The position numbers and the translations under genes were made by a program. Shown piece by piece: positions 6,175-15,078 of a stretch of DNA of 64,000 nt (positions are counted from its first letter, which is position 1; each line of letters begins with the position of its first letter). The notes beneath the pieces were generated by a model. It saw only the letters and a program-made list of their open reading frames with translations, was not told the origin of the DNA and did not search any database. Source of the stretch: Nocardia goodfellowii (GTDB lineage Bacteria; Actinomycetota; Actinomycetes; Mycobacteriales; Mycobacteriaceae); NCBI RefSeq assembly GCF_017875645.1, contig NZ_JAGGMR010000001.1:2914001-2978000 (forward strand). Reading direction: 5' to 3'.

Positions 6175-8010
6175 GTGGTGGAGCCCGAAGGGGTCGCGGG
6201 TGTGCCCGTGGCGCAGCGGGCCGGTCGTCTGGCTTTCGCCGGCGGAATCGTGGTCACAGCAGTGCTTTTCGCCGTGGGAGGTTGGAACCGGCGCTGGATC
6301 GCCGACGACGGTCTGACCGTGCTGCGTACGGTGCGGAATCTGCTGGCAGGCAATGGGCCGGTCTTCAACGTGGGCGAGCGGGTGGAAGTCAATACGAGTG
6401 CCGCGTGGACCTATCTCATCTGGTTCTTCGGCTGGCTGACGCACGCGCGGCTCGAATACGTGGTGCTGGGGATCGCGCTGGCGCTATCGGTGTCGGCCAT
6501 CGTCTTCGCGATGCTGGGTGCGGCCCGGTTGTGGGGTGTCGGGGGCCGATTGCTGTGTCCGGTCGGCGCTTTGGTCTATATCGCGCTGCCACCGGCGCGC
6601 GACTACGCCACCTCGGGGCTGGAGTCGAGCCTGGTCATCTGCTGGCTGGCTGTGCTGTGGTGGTGGTTGATTCGCTGGAGCCGGACCGAGAGGGTCGGCC
6701 TGGCAGGGTTTTTCGGCGTCGCGTTCTGGGCTGGGCTGGCTCCGCTGATCCGACCGGAGTTGACGTTGGTCGGTGCGTCGGCGCTGCTGATTCTCCTGTG
6801 TGCCCCGTTGCCCGGAAACAGGCTGCGCCCCTGGCTGGTTCGTGGGATCGCGGTACTGGTGTCCGGCCTGTTACCGGTGGCCTATCAGATTTGGCGTATG
6901 GGCTATTACGGGCTGCCGTACCCGAATACGGCGGTTGCCAAAGACGCGAGCGCGGCGAAGTGGCGGCAGGGGTTCGGCTACCTGTGGAATTTCGTTGAGC
7001 CGTATCGGCTTTGGATGCCGCTGCTGGCGCTGGGTGTGGCGGCAGTGCTGACGGTGTGGTCCCGGCGGAACGACGGCTCCGCCCGGATTTCCGGAGGCGC
7101 GAAACCGGCGCTGCGAGAGCGCGTGCGCCGGTTCCGCCTGAGATCGCGGTCCCCGGCCGCGGTCGTCGTCCTCATGCTCGGCAGCGGTGCCATGCTGATC
7201 GGGTACGAGATCCGCGTCGGTGGTGATTTCATGCACGGCCGCATGCTGCTGCCGCAGCTGTTCTGCTTGCTGTTGCCCGTCATGGTGTTGCCACTGAGTG
7301 CACCGGGTACGCGCCGTCTGGTGCTCAGGGCGTTGGTCGCCGGAACCGTGGGCTGGGCGCTGCTCGCGGCCGATGCCACCGCCATCACGTCCGGCAGCAG
7401 GATCAGTGCCGCCGGCATCGCGGACGAGCGGCTCTACTACATCCAGACCACCGGTCGTGCGCATCCGATTCGGGCCGAGGACTATCTGGGCTATCCGCGG
7501 CTTCGCCCCATGCTCCGTGCGGTGGCCGACAGTCCGAACGGCGGTCTGCTCATCAATTCGCCGTCCTTCACCGCTTGGCACCTCGTCCCGCCGCCGCAGC
7601 CCGCCGGGCACACGGTGTTCTATGTCAACCTCGGCATGATCAGCATGAATACGCCGTTGGATGTCCGGGTCCTCGATCCGATGGGTCTGGCGTATCCCCT
7701 TGCCGCCCATACCTTCCGGTTCCCGGAGGCCCGCATCGGACACGACAAGAACCTCGACGCGGATTGGGCGCTGGTGGACGCGGGCATGGTGGACCGGCAT
7801 CCCCGGATGCCCTGGTTCCTCGGCGAGGACTGGGTAACCCGGATCCGAACCGCCATCCGCTGTCCCGAAACCCAGGAACTACTGGCCTCCGCCCGCGCAC
7901 CGCTCACCGCCGAACGCTTCCGGCGCAATGTCTTCCGGTCGTGGGACTACGCCCGGTATCGCATCGACCGGGTGCCGGAATTGGAGCTCGAGCGCTGCCG
8001 GCTCGGCTAA
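6175..8010 (+). CDS. AftB-like membrane arabinofuranosyltransferase (GT-C fold)
   Basis: 611 residues from GTG 6175. N-terminal half has about ten hydrophobic membrane segments, with the acidic pair ADDGL (D44-D45) and the motif TVRNLLAGNGPVFN in the first extracytoplasmic loop. This is the signature of AftB and related enzymes, which transfer terminal beta-1,2-arabinofuranose from decaprenyl-phosphoarabinose in cell-wall arabinan. The C-terminal third is a soluble extracytoplasmic domain. It is not beside glfT or ubiA genes here, so it is likely an additional paralogue. The start is uncertain: no ribosome site precedes 6175, whereas the G-run at 6139-6144 is correctly spaced for an in-frame CTG at 6151. 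Confidence 0.8.
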   Translation: MVEPEGVAGVPVAQRAGRLAFAGGIVVTAVLFAVGGWNRRWIADDGLTVLRTVRNLLAGNGPVFNVGERVEVNTSAAWTYLIWFFGWLTHARLEYVVLGIALALSVSAIVFAMLGAARLWGVGGRLLCPVGALVYIALPPARDYATSGLESSLVICWLAVLWWWLIRWSRTERVGLAGFFGVAFWAGLAPLIRPELTLVGASALLILLCAPLPGNRLRPWLVRGIAVLVSGLLPVAYQIWRMGYYGLPYPNTAVAKDASAAKWRQGFGYLWNFVEPYRLWMPLLALGVAAVLTVWSRRNDGSARISGGAKPALRERVRRFRLRSRSPAAVVVLMLGSGAMLIGYEIRVGGDFMHGRMLLPQLFCLLLPVMVLPLSAPGTRRLVLRALVAGTVGWALLAADATAITSGSRISAAGIADERLYYIQTTGRAHPIRAEDYLGYPRLRPMLRAVADSPNGGLLINSPSFTAWHLVPPPQPAGHTVFYVNLGMISMNTPLDVRVLDPMGLAYPLAAHTFRFPEARIGHDKNLDADWALVDAGMVDRHPRMPWFLGEDWVTRIRTAIRCPETQELLASARAPLTAERFRRNVFRSWDYARYRIDRVPELELERCRLG

Positions 8011-8067
8011 CCAGAGGCCCGGCACCACCTGTGGGGGTCGACCCGGTCGGCAGTGCCGGTCCGCGGC

Positions 8068-8232
8068 GCGGGTCACTGTAGGGTCGGTACCCGGCGTAGG
8101 GAACACCGGTGCGAATCCGGGGCTGTCCCGCAACTGTCACCGGGGAGCAATCCGCCGATTCATGGTCACGACCTGCCCAGGTTGGAAGGCCGGCGGAGGT
8201 GTGTCGATCCGGGAGCCAGGATACCTGCGCCC
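8068..8232 (+). promoter_or_regulatory. cobalamin (B12, adenosylcobalamin-type) riboswitch
   Basis: The conserved core is present: GGGAACACCGGTGCGAATCC from about 8098, followed by GGGGCTGTCCCGCAACTGT to 8137, and the 3' B12 box GAGCCAGGATACCTGC at 8213-8228. Edges are approximate. It lies 30-40 bases before the ABC-transporter substrate-binding gene (ATG 8265), which places that operon under B12-dependent repression, probably by blocking translation since the ribosome site is close. Confidence 0.93.
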
Positions 8233-8264
8233 GAGGTATCGGGATCACACCCACGAGGATGGCG

Positions 8265-9857
8265 ATGAACAACTACACAACGGATCGGCCCGGACTCGGC
8301 CGCCGGAAGTTCCTGCTGGGCAGTGCGGGAGCCGTCGGTGCTGTCGTGCTGGGCACGATGACGACGAGCTGCGGTTCCGAAACCGGTTCGGCCGGTGCGC
8401 CGCTGGGACCACCGCGTCCGGGTGGACGCCTGCGTTCGGTGATCGCCGGACGGTCGGCGAGCGCGGATGTCCTGGACCCGCACCAGGCCGGGAGTTCGGC
8501 GGGCGGTGCGGTGTCCAAGAACGTCTGGGACAAGCTGGTCGCCTACAACAACGACCTGACCTTGCGCTACCGCCTGGCGCAGTCGCTGGAACCCAATGCC
8601 GACGGCAGTCTATGGCGCATCAATCTGCGCCCGGGTGTGGTGTTCAGTGACGGCAGCCCGCTCACCGCACGGGATGTGCTGTGGAGCTTCGAGCGGATGC
8701 TCGATCCGGCCAAGAACTCCTCCGGCGATCTCTCCGTCGTCGACATGTCCCGCACGCGCGCAGACGGTGAACTGGGCGTCGTGGTGGCGATGAAATCGCC
8801 GCTGGCGGACTTCGGTTCGGTGCTGGCGGGGTGGTACTGCTACATCGTCAAGGAGGGGACCGGGGTCATCGACGGGTCGGCGCTGCCTGTCGGCACCGGT
8901 CCCTTCGCGCTGGCCCGCTGGTCGCCGGGCGACCGAACGCTGTTGCGGCGCAACGAGCGATACTGGGACGGACCGGTGTTGCTCGACGAGGTCGAGATCA
9001 TCCAGATCGCCGAGACCGAAGCGCGGATGAACGCCTTCCTGTCCGGGGAAGCGGATGTGGCGCACGAGATTTCGTACCTGCAGGCGCGGACGTTGTCGAG
9101 TGATCCGGACACCACGGTGGTGGTACCGCCGGCCGGTCTGATGGGCGCGTTCCAGATGCGGGTGGACACAGCGCCTTTCGACGATCCGCGGGTGCGTCAG
9201 GCGATGCGGCTGGCGGTGGACCGCCAGGCCATGGTGGATTCGGTGTACTACGGCTACGCCGAGCTCGGCAACGACGTCTACGGCAAGGGCGCGCCGTTCT
9301 ATCACGACAGCCTGCCGCAGCGGTCCTACGATCCGCGCCGCGCCCGCGAATTGCTGCGGGAGGCGGGGCGGGAGAACCTGACGGTGACGCTGCCCACCGC
9401 CGACGGTATGCCGGGCATGCTCGAGGCGGCGACGCTGTTCGCGGAGCACGCCAAGCCCGCGGGGATCACGATCGAGCTGGAATCGGTGCCCGCCGACACC
9501 TATTTCTCCCAGGTCAGCGGCAAGGCGCCGCTGACCCATATCGGCTGGTGGAATTACAGCCTCGACTACTTCTACGGCCAGACCATGACCAGCGCCTCGC
9601 CCAGCAACGGCACCGGCTGGCGGCGGCCGGGTTGGGACGCCACCTTCGCCCAGGCTCGCGCCGCCATGGATCCGCGCCGCCGCGCCGAGCTATATCGGCA
9701 ACTCCAGGAAGAACTTTGGCAGGAGGGCGGATACATCCTGCACAGCTTCGCCAAACGACCGGATGCGGCGAAGAATCGCGTGGGCGGGGTACGCAACGGC
9801 GTGCCCGGCACCGACGACTGGGCGAACTACGCGACCACCTGGCTGGCCGAGCAGTGA
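8265..9857 (+). CDS. B12-riboswitch-controlled Opp/Nik-type ABC transporter substrate-binding lipoprotein
   Basis: 530 residues from ATG 8265, chosen because GAGG lies six bases upstream; ATG 8259 is an alternative. The N-terminus carries a twin-arginine motif (RRKFLLG, 13-19) and a lipobox-like TTSC (Cys36), so it is probably Tat-exported and lipidated. The rest is an SBP_bac_5 fold: DPHQAG near the start, the SLEPNADGSLWRINLRPGVVFSDG strand-turn region, and GTGPFALARW typical of peptide, nickel and cobalt binders. The riboswitch argues for a cobalt, B12 precursor or B12-related ligand rather than peptides. First gene of a four-gene operon to 13933. Confidence 0.9.
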   Translation: MNNYTTDRPGLGRRKFLLGSAGAVGAVVLGTMTTSCGSETGSAGAPLGPPRPGGRLRSVIAGRSASADVLDPHQAGSSAGGAVSKNVWDKLVAYNNDLTLRYRLAQSLEPNADGSLWRINLRPGVVFSDGSPLTARDVLWSFERMLDPAKNSSGDLSVVDMSRTRADGELGVVVAMKSPLADFGSVLAGWYCYIVKEGTGVIDGSALPVGTGPFALARWSPGDRTLLRRNERYWDGPVLLDEVEIIQIAETEARMNAFLSGEADVAHEISYLQARTLSSDPDTTVVVPPAGLMGAFQMRVDTAPFDDPRVRQAMRLAVDRQAMVDSVYYGYAELGNDVYGKGAPFYHDSLPQRSYDPRRARELLREAGRENLTVTLPTADGMPGMLEAATLFAEHAKPAGITIELESVPADTYFSQVSGKAPLTHIGWWNYSLDYFYGQTMTSASPSNGTGWRRPGWDATFAQARAAMDPRRRAELYRQLQEELWQEGGYILHSFAKRPDAAKNRVGGVRNGVPGTDDWANYATTWLAEQ

Positions 9858-9867
9858 CCCGCCGGTC

Positions 9868-10842
9868 GTGATCATCTACGTCATACGGCGCGCCGGGGCC
9901 GGGGCCGGCGTGCTGTTCGCCGTCGCGCTGATTGTCTTCCTGCTGTTCGAGACGTTGGATTCGGACGCGGCGACCGTGCTGCTGTCGCGGTCCGGTGCGG
10001 GTGACCCCACGCCGGAGCAGCTGGCCGCGCTGCGCGCTCAGCTCGGGCTGGACCGGCCCGCACCGGTGCGGTTCGCGGACTGGCTGATCGGCTTCGCGCA
10101 CGGCGATTTCGGGAATTCGCTGATCTCGGGCCGCCCGGTCAGCGAGGTGTTGCTCGGGCGCGCCGCGAATAGCGCTGTGCTCGCCGTGAGCACGGCCGCG
10201 TTGCTCATTCCGGCGGCGCTCGCGCTGGGACTGGTGGCCGGCGCTCGGACGGGGTCACGCACGGACCGGCTGATCAGCGTGGGTGCGCTCGCGGCGGAAT
10301 CGGTGCCGCCCTTCGTCATCGGTGTCCTGCTGGTGGCGACGGTCTCGCTGTCGCTGGGTCTGCTGCCCGCCGTCTCCTTGCTGCCGACGGGTGCGAGCGT
10401 GTGGAGTCGCCCGGAAATCCTGGTCCTGCCGGTGACCTGTCTGCTGATCGGGTTGCTGCCGCACCCGGTCCGGATGGTGCGGGCGCAGACGGCCGAGGTG
10501 CTGGCGAGTCCGTACATAAAAACGCTGCGGCTCAACGGGATCGGTGGTCTGCGCCTGATGCTGCGGCATGTCGCGCCCAATGCCGTGTCGGCGTCCATCC
10601 ATCCGCTGGCGGGATCGGTCGTCGGGTTGATCGGCGGCGTGGCCGTGGTGGAGACGCTGTTCTCCTATCCGGGTCTGTCCCAGGAATTGCTGCGCGCCAT
10701 CGAAGCTCGTGATTTTCCCTTCGTCCAATCGGCCGCGATCCTGCTGGCGGCGGTGGGGATCGGGGTCTACCTGCTCGCGGACCTGCTCACCCTGCTGGTG
10801 AGTCCGCGCGCCCGGCAGGTCGCGGTGGGGGACCGGCGGTGA
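9868..10842 (+). CDS. ABC transporter permease, DppB/NikB type
   Basis: 324 residues from GTG 9868, ten bases after the binding-protein stop. N-terminal membrane helix, periplasmic-side segment, then five more helices and the EAA-like cytoplasmic loop (RAQTAEVLASPYIKTLRLNG) that contacts the ATPases. Pattern LGLDRPAPVRFADWL near residue 60 is typical of the first permease of Opp/Nik systems. Its TGA overlaps the GTG of the next gene (GTGA), so the transporter subunits are translationally coupled. Confidence 0.9.
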   Translation: MIIYVIRRAGAGAGVLFAVALIVFLLFETLDSDAATVLLSRSGAGDPTPEQLAALRAQLGLDRPAPVRFADWLIGFAHGDFGNSLISGRPVSEVLLGRAANSAVLAVSTAALLIPAALALGLVAGARTGSRTDRLISVGALAAESVPPFVIGVLLVATVSLSLGLLPAVSLLPTGASVWSRPEILVLPVTCLLIGLLPHPVRMVRAQTAEVLASPYIKTLRLNGIGGLRLMLRHVAPNAVSASIHPLAGSVVGLIGGVAVVETLFSYPGLSQELLRAIEARDFPFVQSAAILLAAVGIGVYLLADLLTLLVSPRARQVAVGDRR

Positions 10843-13109
10843 AGGGCCGCAGCGGGATTCGTTCGGGATGGCTGCTGGTCACGCTGGCGGTGCTGTTGCT
10901 CATCATCATCGGGCCGGTCCTCGCGTCCTATGCGCCGACCGCCGTGACGGGACCGCCGTTCCAGCCGCCGTCGGCGCAGCACCCGCTGGGCACCGATGTG
11001 GTCGGACGGGATGTGGCCGCGCGCGTGCTGCACGGTGGTTTGCCGCTGCTGTCGATCGCCGGACCGGCGCTGATCGTCGCTTATGTGCTCGGTTCGATGC
11101 TCGGCCTGGTCGCCGGACTGCGCCGGGACTGGGACCACTGGATCATGCGGCCGGTCGACGCGATCACCGTCGTCCCGTGGTTTCTGTTGCTCGCGGTGAT
11201 CGCCACCGCCATGGGTGCGGGGCCGGCCGCGATCATCGTGACCGTGGCACTGGCCTCGGTGCCGTGGATCATCCGCATCGTCCGCACCTGCGTGCTCGAA
11301 CTCGCCTCGACCGGCTATGTCGAATCCGCCCGTGCCAGAGGCGAACCGCTGTGGCGGCTGGCGCTGGTCGAGGTGCTGCCGAACCTGCGGGCCGTGCTGC
11401 TCGCCGACGCGGGCGTGCGGATGTCGGCGACCGTTTCGCTGGTCGCGATGAGCGGATTCCTCGGGTTGGGGTTGCGTCCGCCCGCGCCCGATTGGTCTTT
11501 GATGATCACCGAGAACCGGCCCGGGTTCGCTGTGCAACCGTGGGCGGTGCTGGCTCCGGCGCTGTTGATCATGGTGCTGGTGGTCTCGGTGAACATGGTC
11601 ACCGATCGGGCATCCGGCACCGGTCAGCGGAGCGCGGCACCTCGGCCGATGGAGGTTTCCGCACCCGGATCGGGGCTCGCGGTCGACGGTCTCACGGTTC
11701 GCGACGCGATCGGAACCGTTGTGCTGGAAGGTATTTCGCTGCGTCTGCCGCAGGGCGGCGGCATGGCCGTGGTCGGTCCGTCCGGTGCCGGGAAGACGAC
11801 CCTCGCGCTGGCGGTGCTCGGGGCGCTGCCGCCCGGACTGACCGCGACGGGCTCGGTCAGCCTCGGCGGATCGGCCGACCGCCGCGCGGTCGGCTACGTC
11901 CCGCAGGATCCGGCGACCGGGCTCAACCCCGCGCTGCGCATCGGCACCGTGCTGCGCGAAATCGCCAGGCGCTACGGCACATTCGGCGACGGTGATTGCG
12001 TGGCGGCGGCCTTGCGCCGGGTCGACCTGCCCGATGACCGCCGGTTCCAGCGCCGATTCCCGCACGAACTCTCCGGCGGCCAGCAGCAACGGGTGCTGCT
12101 GGCCATGGCGCTGCTCGGCGATCCGGCGCTGCTGGTTCTCGACGAACCGACCACCGGACTGGATGCGCGTACCCGGGACCGGCTGATCGAGACACTGCGC
12201 CGGATCCGGCGCGAGAGCGCCACCACGCTGCTCGTGATCACCCACGACTCGGCGGCGGTGCGATCGCTGGTCGATGACGTGCTGACCTTGGCGGCGGGCC
12301 GGGTGGTATCGGCTCCGCGTGGAAGTTCCAGTGCCACAACGGTTGTCCGCGTGCCGCGCGCCGAGATCGCGACCCCGCCGATCTTGCGGGTAGCGGGTCT
12401 CACGGTGGCGCACGGGCGCGGCCGCAAGGCGCACCCGGTCGTAGCCGAGCTGTCGTTCACGCTGCGGGCGGGCGAATGCCTCGCCGTCACCGGCAGATCC
12501 GGCGCGGGCAAGACGACGGTGGCACGGGCCCTGTCCGGTCTGCACGTGCCACTGCGCGGCTCGATCGAATTGGACGGCGTGCCACTGCATCCACGTGTGG
12601 ACCGGCGTTCGGAGCAGCAGCGCCGCGCCATCCAGCTGGTCTTCCAAAATCCCGCGACCTCGCTCAACCCGGGCTATCGCATCGGCGGCCAGATCGCCCG
12701 GCCATTGCGCCTGCTACGGGGCATGGACGGTAGCGCCGCCCGCGCGCGAAGCGGTGTATTACTCGACGAGGTGGGGCTGGACGCCGTCCTGGCCCTGCGC
12801 CGTCCCGGGCGGTTGTCCGGCGGCCAGCAACAACGTGCCGCCATCGCCCGCGCCCTCGCCGCCGAACCGCGCATTCTGATCTGCGACGAGATCACCTCGG
12901 CGCTCGACCCGGTCAGCCGGCACCGAGTGCTCGACCTGCTCGACGAACTGCGCCGAACCGGACTGGCACTCATCGTGATCAGTCATCAGGAGACGGTGAT
13001 CGACCGTCTGGCGGACCGGGTGCTCAGTCTCCCCGACGGGCGAACCACCCCGATCCAGGGCTCGACCGCCGGTTTGCCGGGCGGTGTGCGAGGTAGTCGG
13101 CCGGTATGA
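10839..13109 (+). CDS. fused ABC transporter: DppC/NikC-type permease plus two ATPase domains
   Basis: 756 residues from GTG 10839 with a 4-base overlap to the upstream permease. Residues 1-260 are the second permease (LGTDVVGRDV motif near 51; EAA-type loop 155-185). Residues 280-495 are ATPase one: Walker A GPSGAGKTT (313-321), signature LSGGQQQR (411-418), Walker B LLVLDE (431-436). Residues 515-740 are ATPase two: Walker A GRSGAGKTT (552-560), LSGGQQQR (659-666), Walker B ILICDE (679-684). In most Opp/Nik systems these are three separate proteins. Both ATP sites look intact. Its TGA overlaps the ATG of the SDR gene. Confidence 0.93.
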   Translation: MKGRSGIRSGWLLVTLAVLLLIIIGPVLASYAPTAVTGPPFQPPSAQHPLGTDVVGRDVAARVLHGGLPLLSIAGPALIVAYVLGSMLGLVAGLRRDWDHWIMRPVDAITVVPWFLLLAVIATAMGAGPAAIIVTVALASVPWIIRIVRTCVLELASTGYVESARARGEPLWRLALVEVLPNLRAVLLADAGVRMSATVSLVAMSGFLGLGLRPPAPDWSLMITENRPGFAVQPWAVLAPALLIMVLVVSVNMVTDRASGTGQRSAAPRPMEVSAPGSGLAVDGLTVRDAIGTVVLEGISLRLPQGGGMAVVGPSGAGKTTLALAVLGALPPGLTATGSVSLGGSADRRAVGYVPQDPATGLNPALRIGTVLREIARRYGTFGDGDCVAAALRRVDLPDDRRFQRRFPHELSGGQQQRVLLAMALLGDPALLVLDEPTTGLDARTRDRLIETLRRIRRESATTLLVITHDSAAVRSLVDDVLTLAAGRVVSAPRGSSSATTVVRVPRAEIATPPILRVAGLTVAHGRGRKAHPVVAELSFTLRAGECLAVTGRSGAGKTTVARALSGLHVPLRGSIELDGVPLHPRVDRRSEQQRRAIQLVFQNPATSLNPGYRIGGQIARPLRLLRGMDGSAARARSGVLLDEVGLDAVLALRRPGRLSGGQQQRAAIARALAAEPRILICDEITSALDPVSRHRVLDLLDELRRTGLALIVISHQETVIDRLADRVLSLPDGRTTPIQGSTAGLPGGVRGSRPV

Positions 13110-13933
13110 CTACGACTGCTCCCCTTCCCGAGGAACGCACCGGCGCACCGCTGCGGGCGGTGGTGACCGGATCCGATTCCGGTATCGGCGCGGCGATCGC
13201 CGTCGCGCTGGCCGGTGGCGGCGTCGATGTCGGCGTCACCTTCCATACCGATGCCGAGGGCGCGGAAAATACCGCGCGACAGGTCCGCGAACGCGGGGCC
13301 ACGGCCGCGGTGCGCCGGCTGGACCTGAACGACCTGCCGACCGCGGCCGCGGTGATCGACGAACTGGCCGAGGAACTCGGTGGCCTGGATGTGCTGGTGA
13401 ACTGCGCGGGGACCGGAACCGCGCAGAAGGCGATGGACATGGATTTCGACACCTGGCGGCAGGTGCTGTCGGTCGATCTGGACGGCGCTTTCCTGTGCGC
13501 GCAGCGGGCCGCGAAGCACATGATCGAGGGCGGGCGCGGTGGCCGGATCATCAATATCACCAGCGTGCACGAGCATGCGCCGAGAGTCGGGGCGGCGCCC
13601 TACTGCGCGGCGAAAGCCGGCCTCGGTGCGCTGACGAAGGTGCTGGCGCTGGAGCTTGCCGAGTACGACATCACCGTGAATTCGGTTGCGCCAGGCGAGA
13701 TCTCGACACCGATGACCGGTCAGCACGAGGTGGATCCGCGCGAGCAGGCGCGACCGGGTGTGCCGCTGGGCCGACCCGGCCACGCGAAAGAGGTGGCGTC
13801 GGTGGTGGCCTTTCTGGCGACACCCGCGGCCGGCTATGTGACCGGGGCGTCGTTCGTGGTCGACGGCGGCATGTTGCTGATGGGACCGCAGGCCAGCAGC
13901 GCGCTCACCGATGAGAAGTGGCGCGCGGGGTAA
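13106..13933 (+). CDS. short-chain dehydrogenase/reductase coupled to the riboswitch operon
   Basis: 275 residues; ATG 13106 overlaps the transporter stop (ATGA), making it the fourth gene of the B12-riboswitch operon. Classical SDR: nucleotide motif TGSDSGIG (21-28), NCAG (99-102), and catalytic Ser153, Tyr166 and Lys170 (YCAAK). C-terminal DGG motif present. Cytoplasmic NAD(P)H-dependent oxidoreductase; substrate unknown. Coupling to a B12-regulated importer hints that it acts on the imported compound or on a corrinoid-related metabolite, but this is inference. Its 3' end overlaps the convergent F420-type gene by 29 bases. Confidence 0.9.
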   Translation: MTTTAPLPEERTGAPLRAVVTGSDSGIGAAIAVALAGGGVDVGVTFHTDAEGAENTARQVRERGATAAVRRLDLNDLPTAAAVIDELAEELGGLDVLVNCAGTGTAQKAMDMDFDTWRQVLSVDLDGAFLCAQRAAKHMIEGGRGGRIINITSVHEHAPRVGAAPYCAAKAGLGALTKVLALELAEYDITVNSVAPGEISTPMTGQHEVDPREQARPGVPLGRPGHAKEVASVVAFLATPAAGYVTGASFVVDGGMLLMGPQASSALTDEKWRAG

Positions 13934-14573
13934 AGCGTTCGAGCAGTGCGCGTAGCTCGTCGGCGCTGACGTTGGCGCCGAACGCCGCGGTGCCGGGCTG
14001 CAGCCGCACCCCCTCGGCGAGCGGGCCCGCGCTCACGGCGTCGAAGCCGAGCTTTTCGACGAAGCCGGTGACGGTGGCGACAGCCTCGGCATCGTCGCCC
14101 GCGACGGCGATCGCCTTGCGTCCCGGGGCTTGCGGCGGACGCCCCTCCTCGTCCAGATCGTGATAGCCCATGTGGTTGAACGCTTTGACCACCCGCGCTC
14201 CGGGCAGGAAGGCCTGCACGATCTCGCTGGAGGAGGTGCGTGGATCGGTGAGGTCGTCGCGGACTCCGTCCACCTCCCACCAGTAGTTCATCGCGTCGAT
14301 CACCAGTTTCCCGCTCAGCTCCGCGGCCGGAATGCTGCGGTATTTGCCGAGCGGCAGGGCCAGGATGACGAGGTCGGCGGCGGTCGCGGCCTCGGCGGCG
14401 GTGACGGCCACCGCGCCGGGCGTGAGAACTTCGGTGGTGAGAGCGATCTTGGCGGGGTCGCCCGACCCGGCGAGTAGGACGCGATAGCCCGCGGCCACCG
14501 CGAGCCGGGCGAGTACGGTACCGACTTTCCCCGCACCCAGAATGCCGACGGTGCGCACGTCCATGGTGGTCAT
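13905..14573 (-). CDS. F420-dependent NADP oxidoreductase family protein (NADB Rossmann)
   Basis: 222 residues, ATG 14573. N-terminal dinucleotide fold [11 protein letters not shown] (9-19), then the [12 protein letters not shown] and VIDAMNYWW motifs typical of the NADP oxidoreductase, coenzyme F420-dependent family; [10 protein letters not shown] is the family's substrate-side motif. Members range from true F420:NADPH oxidoreductases to NADP-only reductases, and the sequence alone does not decide. Convergent with the SDR gene, overlapping by 29 bases. Confidence 0.85.
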   Translation of the reverse strand: MTTMDVRTVGILGAGKVGTVLARLAVAAGYRVLLAGSGDPAKIALTTEVLTPGAVAVTAAEAATAADLVILALPLGKYRSIPAAELSGKLVIDAMNYWWEVDGVRDDLTDPRTSSSEIVQAFLPGARVVKAFNHMGYHDLDEEGRPPQAPGRKAIAVAGDDAEAVATVTGFVEKLGFDAVSAGPLAEGVRLQPGTAAFGANVSADELRALLERFTPRATSHR

Positions 14574-14626
14574 ATGCGCCTCAACGGGTAACGGGCGCGG
14601 GGCATTCCCGTGGCCGAGCGCGTCGG

Positions 14627-15019
14627 CTACAGGTTGGCCACCTTGGCCTGGCCGGTGATCACATTGTCGGCATTGTCGACCAACGCGATCCGTACCTGTA
14701 CGGTCTGCCCGCGCGAGAGCGGCGCCCCGTCCAGCACGACCACGGTGTTGTGCGGATTGCCATCACAGGTGAGACCGCCTTGGACGCCCACGGCCGAGGG
14801 CGCTTCGGCGTCCGGCGCGCCCACCATCGCCTTGATGGCGGTCGCGCCGGCCGTGGCGTCACAGCTGTAGTCGACCGCGATATTGGCCGGGCCGAGGGCC
14901 GTGGCGTCGATGCTGTTGGCGGCGAGAGCGGGGGCGGCGGTCGCGACGACGGCCGCCCCGGCCATCCCGAACAGGGCGATGCCCAGGGCCGGGCGGTGGA
15001 AGTTCTGGAATGTTGCCAT
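14627..15019 (-). CDS. small secreted protein of unknown function
   Basis: 130 residues from ATG 15019, preceded by AGGAAGG. Sec signal peptide with hydrophobic core [15 protein letters not shown] and cleavage near APALA (about 34). The mature part is about 95 residues with two cysteines (in DYSCDA and LTCDG) that could form a disulphide, and an Ig-like beta pattern ending [24 protein letters not shown]. No known family recognised. It lies downstream of the siderophore-binding lipoprotein on the same strand, 59 bases away. Confidence 0.75.
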   Translation of the reverse strand: MATFQNFHRPALGIALFGMAGAAVVATAAPALAANSIDATALGPANIAVDYSCDATAGATAIKAMVGAPDAEAPSAVGVQGGLTCDGNPHNTVVVLDGAPLSRGQTVQVRIALVDNADNVITGQAKVANL

Positions 15020-15078
15020 GGATCTTGGTCCTTCCTGGTTCAGCGGAAGTAGATCGGCACCATCCATCCTGCCACTTC

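Noticed and set aside
10767..12647. 626-codon open frame on the minus strand
   Set aside because: Antisense to the fused ABC transporter gene, whose domain motifs are intact; product is Arg/His-rich with no family.
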